Assembly: GCF_030253575.1 (NCBI RefSeq)
Contig: NC_080560.1
Span: forward strand, 11,342,501-11,406,500
Length of the DNA stretch: 64,000 nucleotides
Reading direction: 5' to 3'
Source: Rhododendron vialii
Lineage: Eukaryota; Streptophyta; Magnoliopsida; Ericales; Ericaceae
Shown: positions 12,315 to 24,357 of the stretch, one piece after another
Layout: the number at the start of each line of letters is the position of its first letter
Numbering within the stretch: the stretch's first letter is position 1
The notes under the pieces: generated by a model
Told to the model about the DNA's origin: nothing
What the model saw: only the letters and a program-made list of their open reading frames with translations
Database searches by the model: none
Made by a program: the position numbers and the translations under genes

Positions 12315-12485
12315 GCTTCATTACCTTATTGCCCCTCGTTTTATGTCCATATTGCATTGTTGGTGGTGGCAATTTGTGAATGGGAACGCCTTCAGACACG
12401 TTTTTCTCAATGTTATATTACCAACAAATCTTTCACTATCAAAGCCGATCATATGTATCACGTTGTGAGCTTGGATCTAAATTGG

Positions 12486-12660
12486 TTTTTTTTTTTTTTA
12501 TAACCGGGTGTCCGGATTAGCTTGATCGCACCTCATCTAATTCCGAAGCCTTGAACATAATGGCCGGGCAAGCTTTCAGTGATCTTAAGATTTGAAATGT
12601 TTTGCTTTCATAAGATTTGAACTTACGACCGCTTTCTCATACCCACTTTGTTGAACTATT
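12486..12660 (-). mobile_element. Au-like SINE
   Basis: Read on the minus strand, the element has a tRNA-like head with a B-box-like gttcaaatctta. It ends gatgaggtgcgatcaagc, then a ggacacccggttat tail into poly(A). The tail matches the Au SINE style found across flowering plants. Confidence 0.65.
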
Positions 12661-13789
12661 TGAGATTTTTAAATGATGATTTTCACCCAAAAGATTTATA
12701 GTCGGAATTCTACCGTCATTTTTAGTTACTACTTGAGTTACATAACTATAGTTGATGATTGCAAAAAATCATGTCCATTTTTTTAATTCGGAAGCAAAGT
12801 ATTTTGTGAATTACTATTTTTTGCACCAACTTATAACTCAAATTACTTTTCAAATTAAGGCAAAAATTTAACAAATTATAAGCTGCCCCAAATCGTTATT
12901 TATGTTGTCAAGCATTTCAACGATCTCAATTTGGAATTTTTAATTTCGTGGATTAAATTTGAGTCTATATCAAAAGTCTTGTCTTTTATAAGTAAGAATC
13001 AGAGCGAGAAATTTGTAATATCTAAAAAAAATTTGTTACTATTGAACTTTGAAACTTTTTTTTTTAAAAAACATTGAACTTTGAAACTGTCGCGATGCTT
13101 TACCCAGAAAAAAATCTTCTTTTTATTTTTCCTTCTATCTTTATCTGCAAATAAGATCCGAATAAGTTTTTTGTTTTTTTGTCGAGGAAATTGGAAAACT
13201 AAAAGGGTATTAGTGTAAACAAAATAAAAAACTGCACTCTCTTATTTAAAAAAAAAAAAAAATCTGCACTCCGAATCTTCTGATGCTTTAATTTGAATGG
13301 GTCCGGGTTTTTGATCCAACTTGGACGCTTAAAGTCGACGAAATCATTTATTTACAATTATATAGTTTTCTGATGACCCCACGAGTGAGGTAAGAGTCGT
13401 ATTCCTAAAATGCCCCCAGCACTTCCATCATAACTCCAAAACTACCCTAAACCTTAAACCATTGCAGCATGAATCTGGAGGGGCATTTACGGAATAATGG
13501 CATGCACATCAACTTCAAATGTGAACGGCAGGCTTGGTGAAATGATATTAATGGAGCCCCCTCTATGACTCGTTGTTGCTTTTTATATTCCGAGGAACAT
13601 ATCCTCTGGACCTCTAGTAATCATGTCAAACTTCACAAGTTGCATAGTTTTAAGCATTTATTTAACACCTTCCAAATTGAATCAAGTTCAATAATTATTG
13701 AAGTCCTTAAAGAGCATGGAAAATATCTTGCTTAAGTCTTTTTTTTTTTTTTTTGTCAACAATATCTTGCTTGAGTCTGTTCCCATTGT
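12661..13789. other. AT-rich intergenic stretch
   Basis: No coding frame, RNA gene or clear element is visible. Homopolymer A and T runs are frequent. Confidence 0.5.
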
Positions 13790-13790
13790 T

Positions 13791-14890
13791 TTTTTTACCG
13801 AAAAGGATCCGTTACGATCAATGGAGACGAATTGGACCGTCAAGTTGGCCCGTGGGTCTCTTTTAGATTCTTTTTTTTGGTGATCCAAATCATTCACATT
13901 TTAGAGCTCATTGATAACATCGGCAGCGCCAAAAATCAGATTGATTAGATACCGGGTTGATATATGTTTTAAACACATTTGTCTTCAGATAAATGAGTTA
14001 AATAGCTCTGATTCGCTGTTTCTAATCTTGTTATGTACTAAGCCGGATGTATTCTGATATCATACCAAACAATATCAAGTCAGCCTGATTTGCCAGAGTG
14101 ATTGTGTCCTCAACAAAACTCTATAATATGAACGGTTATGATTATCTAAGTGGATTGAGAAAGACCTACAAACGGGCCAACTGAACGGTTTGCAGAGGAG
14201 TCGGGTCTAGTAGTAACTTTTTTTTTGGCAGACGAGGTCTAAGATGATTGGCAGCAATAGTAACAGGGACTGGTAAAGCAGCCCAAGTGTTGACAAAATT
14301 AGACAAATGAAAACAATTAACTTGTGAGATTGGTAGCTACTTATTAGGATAAGTTTGGAGGGAACTCAGTCTTTCATAATTTCGTACGTCATTGACTCGA
14401 TGTGACGTGGAGCTGAGTTGGTGCTGACAGGGCATCGCCAAGGCATAACATAATTTCGTACATTTTTCTTTATAGAAAAATGGATACTATAAAATGAATT
14501 TTGGCTCATTCGGTGCAGTGCTAAAGTATAAACCAAATCAAAATTTTGCGCACATTTTTATATCGAAAGCGAAATAGGATTTTCACAATATATACTTTGT
14601 TCCCTAAATAAGTATTTTTCTCTGTATGACCGTGCATGGCACAGATTTTACGTTAATAGATATTTAACTCAAAGTGGCGAGTTCAAGAAATTGTCGAGGT
14701 AGTCATTCATAAGTTTAAATGATATATGATGTATTCAAGATATATATCATGATATCTTTTTCTTGTCCATTTTTTTTTTGTGTGTATGTTTGTAGCAAAA
14801 AAGATATGAGTGAACTCTAATAAAATTGCAGTTAAAATGCACAAGATATAATAATAATTAACCGCATAAGTATTGTTACTCTATGATAAC
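13791..14890. repeat. Segmental repeat, copy 1
   Basis: It begins accgaaaaggatccgttacg and ends near accgcataagtattgttac. It matches copy 2 at 15161-17205 in the same order and orientation. The first 430 bp have weak terminal inverted similarity (ttggcccgtgggtct against its complement near 14170), so the core may be an old MITE. No gene is present. Confidence 0.75.
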
Positions 14891-14921
14891 GTCATTATCG
14901 ATCCTAATTACTCGTATACTC

Positions 14922-15147
14922 AACCTTGTAATATTCCCTTTAATTGTGGATAATGGCTGGCAGTATGATGTTCAAAATCTAGTGAATGCTTTGCCTGAAA
15001 AATATGAAGGCAAAATGGATGTGCAAATTCAAATGGGTACAGGTTTGTTTGTTTGGAGTACTCAAAATCCCTACGCATGGTCATCAATAAATTTTCTTTC
15101 TCCACTCATTACACTTTAAAATCTCCCTCAAAACCTTGTAATATTCC
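14922..15147. mobile_element. Small insertion with 16-bp direct repeats
   Basis: About 194 bp are flanked by exact copies of aaccttgtaatattcc (14922-14937 and 15132-15147). Target duplications of this length are typical of LINE-mediated insertion. The insert has no recognised head or tail. Confidence 0.45.
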
Positions 15148-15685
15148 ATTTTTTTGTGTTTTTTTACCGAAAAGGATCCCCTACGATCTATGAAAACAGA
15201 TTGGACCGTCAAGTTGGCCTGTGGGTCTTTTTCAGATTCTTTTTGATGATTCAAACTATTCACATTTTAGAGCTCATTGATAGCATCAACAATGTCAAAA
15301 ATTAGGTTGATCGGATACTGATTGATATAATTTTGAAATACATTTGTCTTCAGATATTTGTCTTAGATAAATGGGTTAAATGGTTTTGATTCGGTGTTCT
15401 AATCTTGTTCTGTACTATGACAAATGTATTCCGAAATCATACCAAACAATACCCAGTCAACTTGATTTTCAGAGTGATCGTGTTCTCGACAAAGCTCTAA
15501 AATACGAACGGTTATGATTTTCAAAGTGGATCGAGAAAGACCCACAAATAGACCAACTGAACGGTTTGCGGAGGAGCCGAGTCTGTTTACTAGTAGCTTA
15601 TTTTGGCATACGAGGAGTATAATATGATTGGCAGCAATACTAACAGGGACCGGTAAAGCAGCCAAAATGTTGACAAATGAAAAAC

Positions 15686-15892
15686 ATTAACTTGTGAGAT
15701 TGGTAGTTACTAGCAAGTGGAGTGGAGTGCAGTTGGTGTCTCCCTTATACTTCCATGCATATAGACATGGTTCGATTTCCATAAGCACCACATTAACTTG
15801 TGAGATTGGTAGTTACTAGCAAGTGGAGTGAAGTGCAGTTGGTGCCTCTCTTATACTTTCATGCACATGAACATGGTTCGATTTCCATAAAC
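15686..15892 (+). repeat. Two tandem copies of about 104 bp with tRNA-like B box
   Basis: Each copy starts attaacttgtgagattgg and contains catggttcgatttcc, a B-box-like motif. The unit may be a duplicated SINE head. Confidence 0.6.
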
Positions 15893-16101
15893 ACCCATCC
15901 CTCTCCCCAAGTTCCTTAAGATAAAGTAGATTAGGTTTAATGAATGAAAAAAAAATAAAAATTGGTAGTTACTAGTATTATTTAAGTTCGAGGGAAACTC
16001 GTCTTTCATGATTTCGTACGTCATCGCCTTGATGTGACGTGGAGCTGAGCTGGCACCAAGTAACAAGGCATTGCCGAGGCATAATATAGAGAGAGTACTT
16101 A

Positions 16102-16569
16102 GAGCATGTACACCAATGTTAGCAAAAACACCTAGTGAAAAAGACACAATTTCTATTTTACCTATCAATTTTTTCTCCTACGCTCCACCAGTCTCTCCAT
16201 CATTTTTTCTATATCCATCATATATCATAAAATAATACAAAAGAGTATATTATATATATATATGCACCGACGATATATGCATACACTTGTACCCCCACAC
16301 ACCTGCAAATTTGTATGCTTCCTTCCGCCGCCGGTTAAAACCCACATCGATCGTCAGACCTCGCCGGACCTTGGTGCTGGAGATCAACGTCAATCGTCGC
16401 TCTAATACTCACATCCCCAAAACCAGATCGTCGCTCTAATACTCACATCCCCAAAATCAGATCGTCAATCGATCGGAAAAGTCGAAGAAAGAACGAGAAA
16501 CGGCAACGACGACAGAAGATCCACGATGAAAACCCAAACAACAATAGATCCTTGCCGACTTTCTCATTT

Positions 16570-16605
<36 letters not shown>

Positions 16606-16774
16606 TAATAAATTACTCGTTTGCTCGTGAACAGTTCCTCGGCAAAAGAAGAGAGCTACAGTGGCTTGAGCTTTTCTACCGAAGTGTTTGCAGAATCTGG
16701 TGTAGGACAATTTCTTTCATTTTGGTAGCTATAATAGCTCAAATGCCTTTTTACCTATTCTTGTGTACATGCTC
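16102..16774. mobile_element. Tourist-like (PIF/Harbinger) MITE
   Basis: The ends gagcatgtacac and gtgtacatgctc are inverted repeats flanked by tta and cta, close to the 3-bp TTA target of the superfamily. The interior holds a duplicated stretch of about 34 bp (gatcgtcgctctaatactca...) near 16390-16455 and a (GA)n run at 16573-16602. It may include captured host sequence. Confidence 0.65.
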
Positions 16775-16912
16775 CTAGTAACCTACAGTGGCGATCTCAA
16801 GAAATTGTACGTATATGATGTATTCAAGATATATGGAGTATTATAGATGAGAGATATCTTCTTCTTCCTCTTTTTGTGTGTGTTTGTACCAAAAAATATA
16901 TGGGTGAACTCC

Positions 16913-17115
16913 ATGTCTCCATCCATGGGTTGCTCCAGTGGTAAGGGCGAACATGCTCCTGTAACATGGCAGGGTTTGATTTCTCCTGAAGGCAAACCAT
17001 GATTTAAGTGGGGGTTCATGGCGTTGAGTTGCTGTGCTAGTCTAGTCTCTCCTGAGGATTTAGTTGAGGTGCGCGTAAGCTGGTCTGAATACCCCGGTTA
17101 CCAAAAAAGAAAAAG
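16913..17115 (+). mobile_element. Au-like SINE with 15-bp target duplication
   Basis: The flanks atatgggtgaactcc (16898-16912) and atatgagtgaactct (17116-17130) are target duplications with two mismatches. The head has an A-box-like ttgctccagtggtaag and a B-box-like gggtttgatttct. The tail reads gaggtgcgcgtaagctggtc, then ccccggttacc and A-rich DNA. Confidence 0.8.
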
Positions 17116-17384
17116 ATATGAGTGAACTCTAATAAAATTGCTGTTAAAACACAAGATATAATAATAATTAACCGCATAAGTATTATTACTCTATAAGAAA
17201 AATAGTGATTTTTATTTAGTGTCTTGCTCTTATTACGTTTTAAGTTCAACAAATAAAATTTACATAGATATACAAGTACAAAACTAATTTAGTTCCCACT
17301 TCATTTCATTATCAGATCGGAAAGTACTCGCTTGAATCACGACAAAGAGGTCGGAGGCGAAAACGGACCTGAGTAAATTGTCAT

Positions 17385-17545
17385 CTGTGAAACTACAAAG
17401 GGTTGTGAAACCATATAGATAGATAAACAAATAAAAATGGGGTGTCAAAACAATTTTTCAGAAAATATTTAAGATTTTGGGAAAAAATTAAAAAAGTAAA
17501 ACGAGGGCATTATTGTCATTCAAGCGCACCAGCTAAATCAAAACA
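17385..17545 (+). repeat. Displaced partial copy of the RPL11 upstream region
   Basis: The stretch is collinear with about 2553-2724, upstream of RPL11: gtgtgaaaccatata, aagattttggaaaaaat, tattattgtcattcaagcgc and caaatcaaaac all recur with small differences. The match stops just before the pyrimidine tract and telo box, and no RPL11 coding sequence follows. Confidence 0.75.
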
Positions 17546-17552
17546 GAAAGTC

Positions 17553-17923
17553 CAATGGTACAGCTGAAAAATTTGTACCAGTGGGTACAAACTCTTTTTT
17601 GGGCCCATTTTGGATCTCAAAAAAATGATTGGAGTCGCTCATTTAATTTAAAATACTTTGCTTATGATCCTTGCAAAAAGTATGCTCAATCCGGTATCGG
17701 TAAGAGCATTTACGAAACATCCAAACTTTGCTCTTGAATTTAGGCTTGAATTTTGGGACAAAGTTGGACGTTTTGTAGGTGTCTTAACCGATATCGGATT
17801 GAGCTTTTTTTTTTTTGCAGAAGCCGTAAATAAAGTATTATAAACAAAATGAGCGGTTCCGATTATTTTTTGAGACCCAAAATGGGACAAAATGAGTTTT
17901 GTATTGGGGCATCCCTGCCATTG
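17553..17923. mobile_element. Hairpin MITE of 371 bp
   Basis: The ends caatggtacag and ccctgccattg are inverted, and the whole element folds back on itself: tttgggcccattttggatct against its complement near 17875, and gctcaatccggtatcgg against ccgatatcggattgagc. It lies next to the displaced RPL11 promoter copy. Confidence 0.75.
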
Positions 17924-19239
17924 AGTGCCTCATGTATTGGGGAGGACTACTACCAAGTATTCTGGAAATTCAAAGGCAGGGATGCGGAGGACAACAAAGT
18001 TTTCCCGGAAATGATGAATGCGACGAATAATGGGGAGGAGTAGTTCACTTGAATTGTATTGTTCAAGGGGATGCCGCCTAGATTTGTAGCGGTTGTGCTT
18101 GTTCGGTGAAATGGAATTTTTCTTACCAAAAATCATCTTTATCTTTTTCATTTTGTGTCCATATCGTGTCATGTGTCCCTATCATGTCCACATTTGTGGT
18201 TGAAGCTATATGGATTTGCGTGGATTGTATCAACTACGACTAAATTAAATTTATGACTTGATTATTTGTTGGTCTTGTAATGACCTTTCATGAGATTGAT
18301 GGTTTGGAAATTTATATTTTCAAGTTTACTTTTTTGATGGGACGCATTCTACTTTTTGTTGATAAAATTAAGCCACTTTAGTTGTTGATGATATGTTATT
18401 CTTTTTGACTAATGGAAATGGACATAGACTTGATAGAATGTCAAATCGAATCACAAAGGTAGGTTCTGGAAAAATGTTGACAGAATCTCCCATGTTTTTG
18501 GTCCTAGTCCGATGTCTCGCGTCTGAGTTAGTAGAACAATAACAACAAGAACAACATCAGATTACGCACAAGCCCATGCCGGACATTTCTCATTTTAAAT
18601 CACCATTTAGAAGCCACATTCATATCCAAAATCCATTGCCAAATTATCCATTCACAACAAAAAACCATAAAACGATATAGTCCTACGCGGTACACCGGGT
18701 CATTCTCATGCAAATTATCAGTCACATCAAAATAAAGTTCTCAAAAATACCGAAGGAAAACCCCTGCCAAAAAATAAAAAAGGATAAACACAAATAGGCT
18801 ACATTCCAGTATTCAGCTTTTCAATTGTAGGCCAAATTGGCTCAGGAATTACATCTCCATTTTATTTGCTATCACAAAAACTCTTCGCTGCTACAGGTGA
18901 CCAAATGCTGCTTCAGTTAGTTGAGTGTTTTGTGAAAATCTCAGTTGCTATTGAGATCTCTTCACGGCTTCAGACCATACTGCAACTCGAGATCCCTCCA
19001 CCCCCGACCTTCAAATCATAATACCTGAATGGTAGGCCATCAGAAATTTGCTTCTGGGTATAACAAATGAAGAATGCACAAACATCAAGAGATGGCTTTA
19101 GAATTGAAAGTCAATAGATGGATATGCATAATAATTTTCCATGGGATTGAGTTGAAACTTCAAACGATTACGCATATAACTTTGAGAAACCAACATTTTA
19201 TGGTTCTGAGAATCGCTTATTGCACAATATACTCTGATA
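17924..19239. other. Intergenic stretch, no gene seen
   Basis: The sequence is AT-rich with no open frame of note, no recognised repeat ends and no RNA gene signal. Confidence 0.45.
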
Positions 19240-19634
19240 GCCTGTTTGGATGCAGTGATGTGAAGGGGAATTATGATATCTCCCCTCCTAATACGTGGAC
19301 CCGTGCACATGGCGTGGTTTGGGAAGTCCAAAACTAGGGTGGATATCTTAATACCCCCGCTCCATAATCCCCCTTAATACCCCCTGAGGGGGGGCTTACA
19401 CATGGCTAGGGTGGGAGCCGGCTATGTGGAATCCCCCCTTATAATACATCCTCTCTCTTCCATTCAACTACAAAACAACTTTATCTTCCCATTTTATACC
19501 TCATCCAAACCATGTATTATTTAATCCTCCCGTCACAACAATGTGGACCCACCCTTCTTACATAATGCCCCCTACTATCCAATCTCCCATTCTTACATAA
19601 TACCTCTAAACCTAATACATCATCCAAACGAGCC
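19240..19634. mobile_element. MITE with gcctgtttggatg ends
   Basis: The left end gcctgtttggatgc and right end catccaaacgagcc are inverted repeats of a kind common in plant hAT- and Tourist-type MITEs. The interior is rich in ccccctta-type motifs. The target duplication is unclear. Confidence 0.6.
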
Positions 19635-19864
19635 CTAAGTACTATGAGTATGAGATAATAGAAGTTACATTCAGAAGTGAGATATGGCCAGTTTAAGCAA
19701 CATGAGAAGGGAAATCCTGGAAAATTTAGTGCACTGTGTAATTGCTAGGTTCTACATTGTGTTGTTTCTCAGAGTTTCATTAGTCTCACATTGCCTTTGG
19801 ACAAAGGAGTTTGCTATAGTAGATCACCAATGAAAGCACATCCTATTTCGGATATTACAATTTT

Positions 19865-20139
19865 GGGATAGACTATAATACACACCCCTTATTTGGGTGT
19901 GTATCATATACATCTCACAAAATGTTATGAATTATAGAGAAAATGTTACGAATGGTACTGCTAAAAAGTTACGAATCGTATAAAGGTTATGAGATATACC
20001 AAAATGTTATGAATCGTACTGCTAAAAGGTTATGAATTCTAAAACAAAAATTACGAAATGCACTAAAATGTTATGAATGAACCATAAAATAGGTGCATAT
20101 GGTATACCATGTTAAGGGATGTGTATTGTAGATTTTCCC
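19865..20139. mobile_element. Small Mutator-like MITE
   Basis: The flanks ttacaatttt (19855-19864) and ttacattttt (20140-20149) are target duplications with one mismatch. The inverted ends pair gggatagactataatacaca with the complement of the right end. The interior repeats gttatgaatcgtactgctaa-like units. Confidence 0.6.
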
Positions 20140-20298
20140 TTACATTTTTGTCTAACATGTTTTAGTTCAAATAGTGCCCTTTTTCTTTGTCCCATTCACA
20201 ATAATCACTAACAATTTTACCAACTAATTAAAGACTAAAATTTGTTATTTTTGTATCATAATCTACCCCCATTTAGGTGGCCTTGAGGATACTACCTA

Positions 20299-21561
20299 AC
20301 TCGCGGATCCGGGGATCCAGCAGCTCTGCCGAACTGCTGGAAGTATAGGGCACCAAAACTACGTTGTTTTGGTGCCAAATGGAAATGCCTCTAAAGTCAT
20401 CAAAACTACGTCGTTTTGAGCCAAGGAAACAAACCAGCTGAATACCTCAATGCTGAGCAAAAAAAATTAAGTGTTCTAAATTTCAATCTGTTTGAATCGG
20501 TGGAAAGATTTTATTTTTCTAATCATTTTATTCTAAAGGGTCATAATTAAATTTTGACTATAAGGCTTTCATTAATTAGCCCTAAGAAATTCATAGAACC
20601 AAATATCTCTTAAGGCTAATTAACGAGAGTCCTAGAGCCAAAAATTAATTATGACCTTTTAGAATGAAATGATTAGAGAAATAACATCTTCATACCGGTT
20701 CAAACGGATTGAAAATTAGAGCACTTGATTTTTTATATTTTAATTTTTCAACGTCTAAAGAGTTTATATATTAAAAAATATGGTTAAAAAATTAAGTGTT
20801 CCAAATTTCAATCCGTTTAAATAGGTGGGAAGATTTTATTTTTTGATCATTTTATCTTAAAGGATTATAATTAGTTTTTGACTCTAGAGCTCTCGTTAGT
20901 TAGCCCTAAGAGATATTTGGTTCTACGATTTTCTTAGGGCTAATTAACGAGAGCTCTATAGTCAAAATTTAATTATGACTCTTTAGAATAAAATGATCAG
21001 AAAAATAAAACATTCTCACCAATTCAAACGAATTGAAATTTGGAATACTTAATTTTTTAACCATATTTTTTAATATATAAACTCTTTAGACGTTGAAAAA
21101 TTAATATATAAAAAATTAAGTGCTCTAATTTTCAATCCGTTTGAACCGGTACGAAGATCTTATTTCTCTGATTATTTTATTCTAAAGGGTCATAATTAAT
21201 TTTTGGCTCTAAGACTTTCGTTAGTTAGCCTTAAGAGATATTTAGTTCTACAAATTTCTTAGGGCTAATTAACGAGAGCTCTATAGTCAAAATTTAATTA
21301 TGACCTTTTAGAATAAAATGATTAGAAAAATAAAATCTTCCTACCGATTAAAACGGATTGAAATTTGGAATACTTGATTTTTTTTTTCTCAATTTTTTTT
21401 TCTCAACACTGAGGTATTTTGCTAGTTTGTTTCCTTAGCTCAAAACGCCGTAGTTTTGATGGCTTTGGAGGCATTCCCATTTGGCACCAAAATGACATAG
21501 TTTTGGTGCCTTATACTTCCAGCAGTTCGGCAGAGCTGCTGGATCCCCGGATCCATCGAGT
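20299..21561. mobile_element. Giant palindromic TIR element carrying palindromic modules
   Basis: The outer arms of about 165 bp (ggatccggggatccagcagc, then ttttggtgccaaatgg) are inverted at both ends. Inside, three palindromic units based on an aagtgttcc...tcataattaa module follow, and the spacers between them are themselves reverse complements across a centre near 20930. The whole element is therefore one nested palindrome. No protein is encoded and no target duplication is evident. Confidence 0.75.
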
Positions 21562-23369
21562 GAACAAGTTTTCACAAAATCTCAATTTTAGTTCAACCCT
21601 AATCAGAGTGAAAATGGAAAAAAATTCTAGGGGTATGAGAGAGAAAGCATGCTTTGTTGTGGGGTAACAGAGTCGGAGTTCCCAAAAGCCGGTGGTGTTG
21701 GTGGTCGTCAGAGGTGGAGGAGCCCTGGGGTTGGGTTGTGGTGGGAGGCCCCCCCTCTTTTCTCTCACCTACATTTTGATCGTGAAAGTGGGGAGGGAAG
21801 AGGAAAGCGTGACCTGTATCTCGCACTGAGTTTTTTTCTTTTTAGCAAAACGATGTCGTTTCACGTTGACATCATGATGACGTTAGTACTTCTGAAGTTA
21901 TTAGTAACTTTATCAACAAAGTGGAACGCCTTCATCAAAAAAAGAAGCGCGAATATCAATTTTCTGTTTTTTTATTGTCCTTTTTCCTTTGGGCCCACCA
22001 ACCCACGCTTTAACCCATGGGAATTCGAAAGGGTCCGCTTTAATGTCCGTACTCCCCGATTATCAATGAATCCACCGCTTGAAACTCGACATTGGTCACG
22101 GGTTTTGTTTTGACAAAATAAACTCAGACTTTGCATGTATTATCAAAGACTTCAAATATCTACAATACAAAAATAAAAGCATAAAATTTCAAATAACAAT
22201 AAAAAATAAACTTCGTAAAGATAAATTAGGAGGTACTTATGTGAACATTTAGACGCTTATCAGAAAAAATTTTGCTTCCAAATTTTTTTGGTGCCAAAGT
22301 TGCTCTATTATAAGGAGAAAAAAAATTACTCCCAACACATTTATCCATAGCATATTTCTGCAGGACCTCCATCCATCGCACATGTCGGTAGGACCCCCTA
22401 CTTAAAGAGTTGTGGTGGGAAGATGGAATTTATTGCGTGTGGACGTGGTGGATTGATGGTCATGCAAAAAGTATTGTGAGACGTATATTTATTTGTTTGG
22501 TGGAGGTATGGACCCATGGAAAGAAAATGACAGATCTTTGGATAGAAAATAAAAAGAAATTGATTTTAGCACTCCAGTTTTATATTGCACAATTTTACGG
22601 AATTTCAGATGAATGAAATCAGGGTTATCGGAGGGTCTCTCGAGGCAACCGAGCATGCACTGGGTTCGTTGTATCTCGACGCTGCACAATCAATAGATGT
22701 ATTGATATGTGGATTCTGTAGCCTCTGAAACCCTTTCATGATTATGAATTCATTTTTGTAACCTCCCTCGTTCAAATGGCAGATTTGATGGCTGCAATTC
22801 ATCTTCTGGAGTTACAATTGTCACCATCCCCTCACGTTTTTTGAGAAGGCATCAGAAAATTCAAGCTCTTACATCCTTCCAGCATATTGTTCTTTGAGAG
22901 AGAGTGACAGAAGGTAGTCAGTTCGCCAAGGCAATCGACGGTGGTGTTCCGACGGCTTGCGGTTTAGCCGAGCCAACCCTGGGAGGAAGACGCCGAGCAA
23001 GATCCTACAACACCCACGATAGGCGGCGATGCAAGATCCTACAACACCCACGATGTGAAATGCCAAAATCACATCCCAAAATCAAATGGTCAGATTTGGC
23101 TGTTGATCGAACTGGCTTGTTCATATATTGACTGAAGAGATAAAATTCATCTGTTAACGATTCCGATCGCCATTTGAGGTACTGAAATGCTGTCGTAATC
23201 TCTCGAGTATATTTTTATTCATTATTTTCGTCTTGTACCCTTTTTGATACTGTGCTTTTATTGAATTTGTGTTCGATTGTTCGATTTTGTGAAAGCTGGA
23301 ACCCACACACCCAAGCTGTGTGGACAATGGCATGTTAGAAGTCCCCAGCGGAGAGCATGGGTGGTAAAC
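21562..23369. other. Intergenic stretch, no gene recognised
   Basis: It includes a short tandem pair of a unit containing caagatcctacaacacccac near 22998-23055 and purine-rich patches. Open frames here are short and match nothing known to me. Confidence 0.4.
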
Positions 23370-23372
23370 TAA

Positions 23373-23741
23373 GGGCTTGTTTGATAACTTAAATTCAGCA
23401 CTTAATACTGAATCAATTAAGTAATAAGTGATTCAGCAGGTTTGATAATCACATTTCATATTACTTAACAAATTAAGTACCACTTAAAATATAGGCTAAA
23501 AAGTTGAAAAAAATTAAGTAGCTTTGAGCTACTTAATTCTGGCTGAATTTTTATGTACTTACATTCAACCGTCATACCACCACCACAACCACTTCCACCA
23601 ACACCTCCACCACTCCACCACCACCACCACTACCACCACCTCCACCACTCCACCACCACCACCTCCACTGCCACCACTCCTCCTCCACCACATCACCACC
23701 ACCACCACCACTCCCTCCACTATCACCACCACCACCACTTC

Positions 23742-23772
<31 letters not shown>

Positions 23773-24354
23773 ACCATCCACTCCACCACTACCACAACTC
23801 CACCACAACCACCACCATCACTACACCACCACCACCGCTCCTACCACCACCACCATCGCTCCACCACTCCACCACCATCACCACCGCCGCCACTCCCCCA
23901 TCACTACCATCACTACACCATCACCACCACTCCACCACCACCACCACCAGCTCCACCACTCCACCACCACCACCAGCTCCACCACTCCACCACCACCACC
24001 ACCACCACCACCACCACCACCACTACCATCATTACACCACCGCTCCTACCACCACCTCCACCACCGCCACTCCACCACCAGTACCATCACTACACCACCA
24101 CCACCACTCCACCACCACCATTACCAGCACTCCTACTACCTCCACCACTCCCCCACCACCACTCCACCACCATTACCAAAAGTATATTGTGACTGTTAGT
24201 AAATTAAGATAGAATTGGAACAAAATTAATTCATCATTTTTTTAATTCAGTACTTAATATATTTATCAAACAGCTTTTCAGCTTAAAAATTTCAGCATTC
24301 AGTTTCCAGTACTTAATTTTTCAGCTTTCAATTTCAGTTTTATCAAACAGCCCC
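23373..24354. mobile_element. Tourist-like MITE swollen by a CCA-type satellite
   Basis: The ends gggcttgtttgataac and tatcaaacagcccc are inverted repeats flanked by an exact 3-bp TAA duplication (23370-23372 and 24355-24357), as in PIF/Harbinger MITEs. The subterminal sequence (ttaagtaataagtgattcag and complements) also folds back. About 600 bp of CCA/ACC repeats occupy the middle. Confidence 0.75.
23577..24178 (+). repeat. (CCA)n-type simple satellite
   Basis: Degenerate CCA/ACC/TCC trinucleotides run for about 600 bp. The His-, Thr- and Pro-only frames on one strand and Gly/Val frames on the other are consequences of the repeat, not genes. Confidence 0.95.
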
Positions 24355-24357
24355 TAA

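Larger units (their letters stand above)
15161..17205. repeat. Segmental repeat, copy 2, enlarged by insertions
   Basis: It is collinear with 13791-14890 but carries later insertions: a 104-bp tandem duplication, a Tourist-like MITE at 16102-16774 and a SINE at 16913-17115. The shared right end is accgcataagtattattact. Confidence 0.75.

Noticed and set aside
21649-22113. A 154-residue plus-strand frame
   Set aside because: No domain, no start context and no splice signals; it crosses low-complexity patches next to a palindromic element.
23524-24212. Long frames of 219-222 residues rich in Thr, Pro and His, and Gly/Val frames on the other strand
   Set aside because: They are translations of a CCA-type simple satellite in several frames at once, with no start context or domain.
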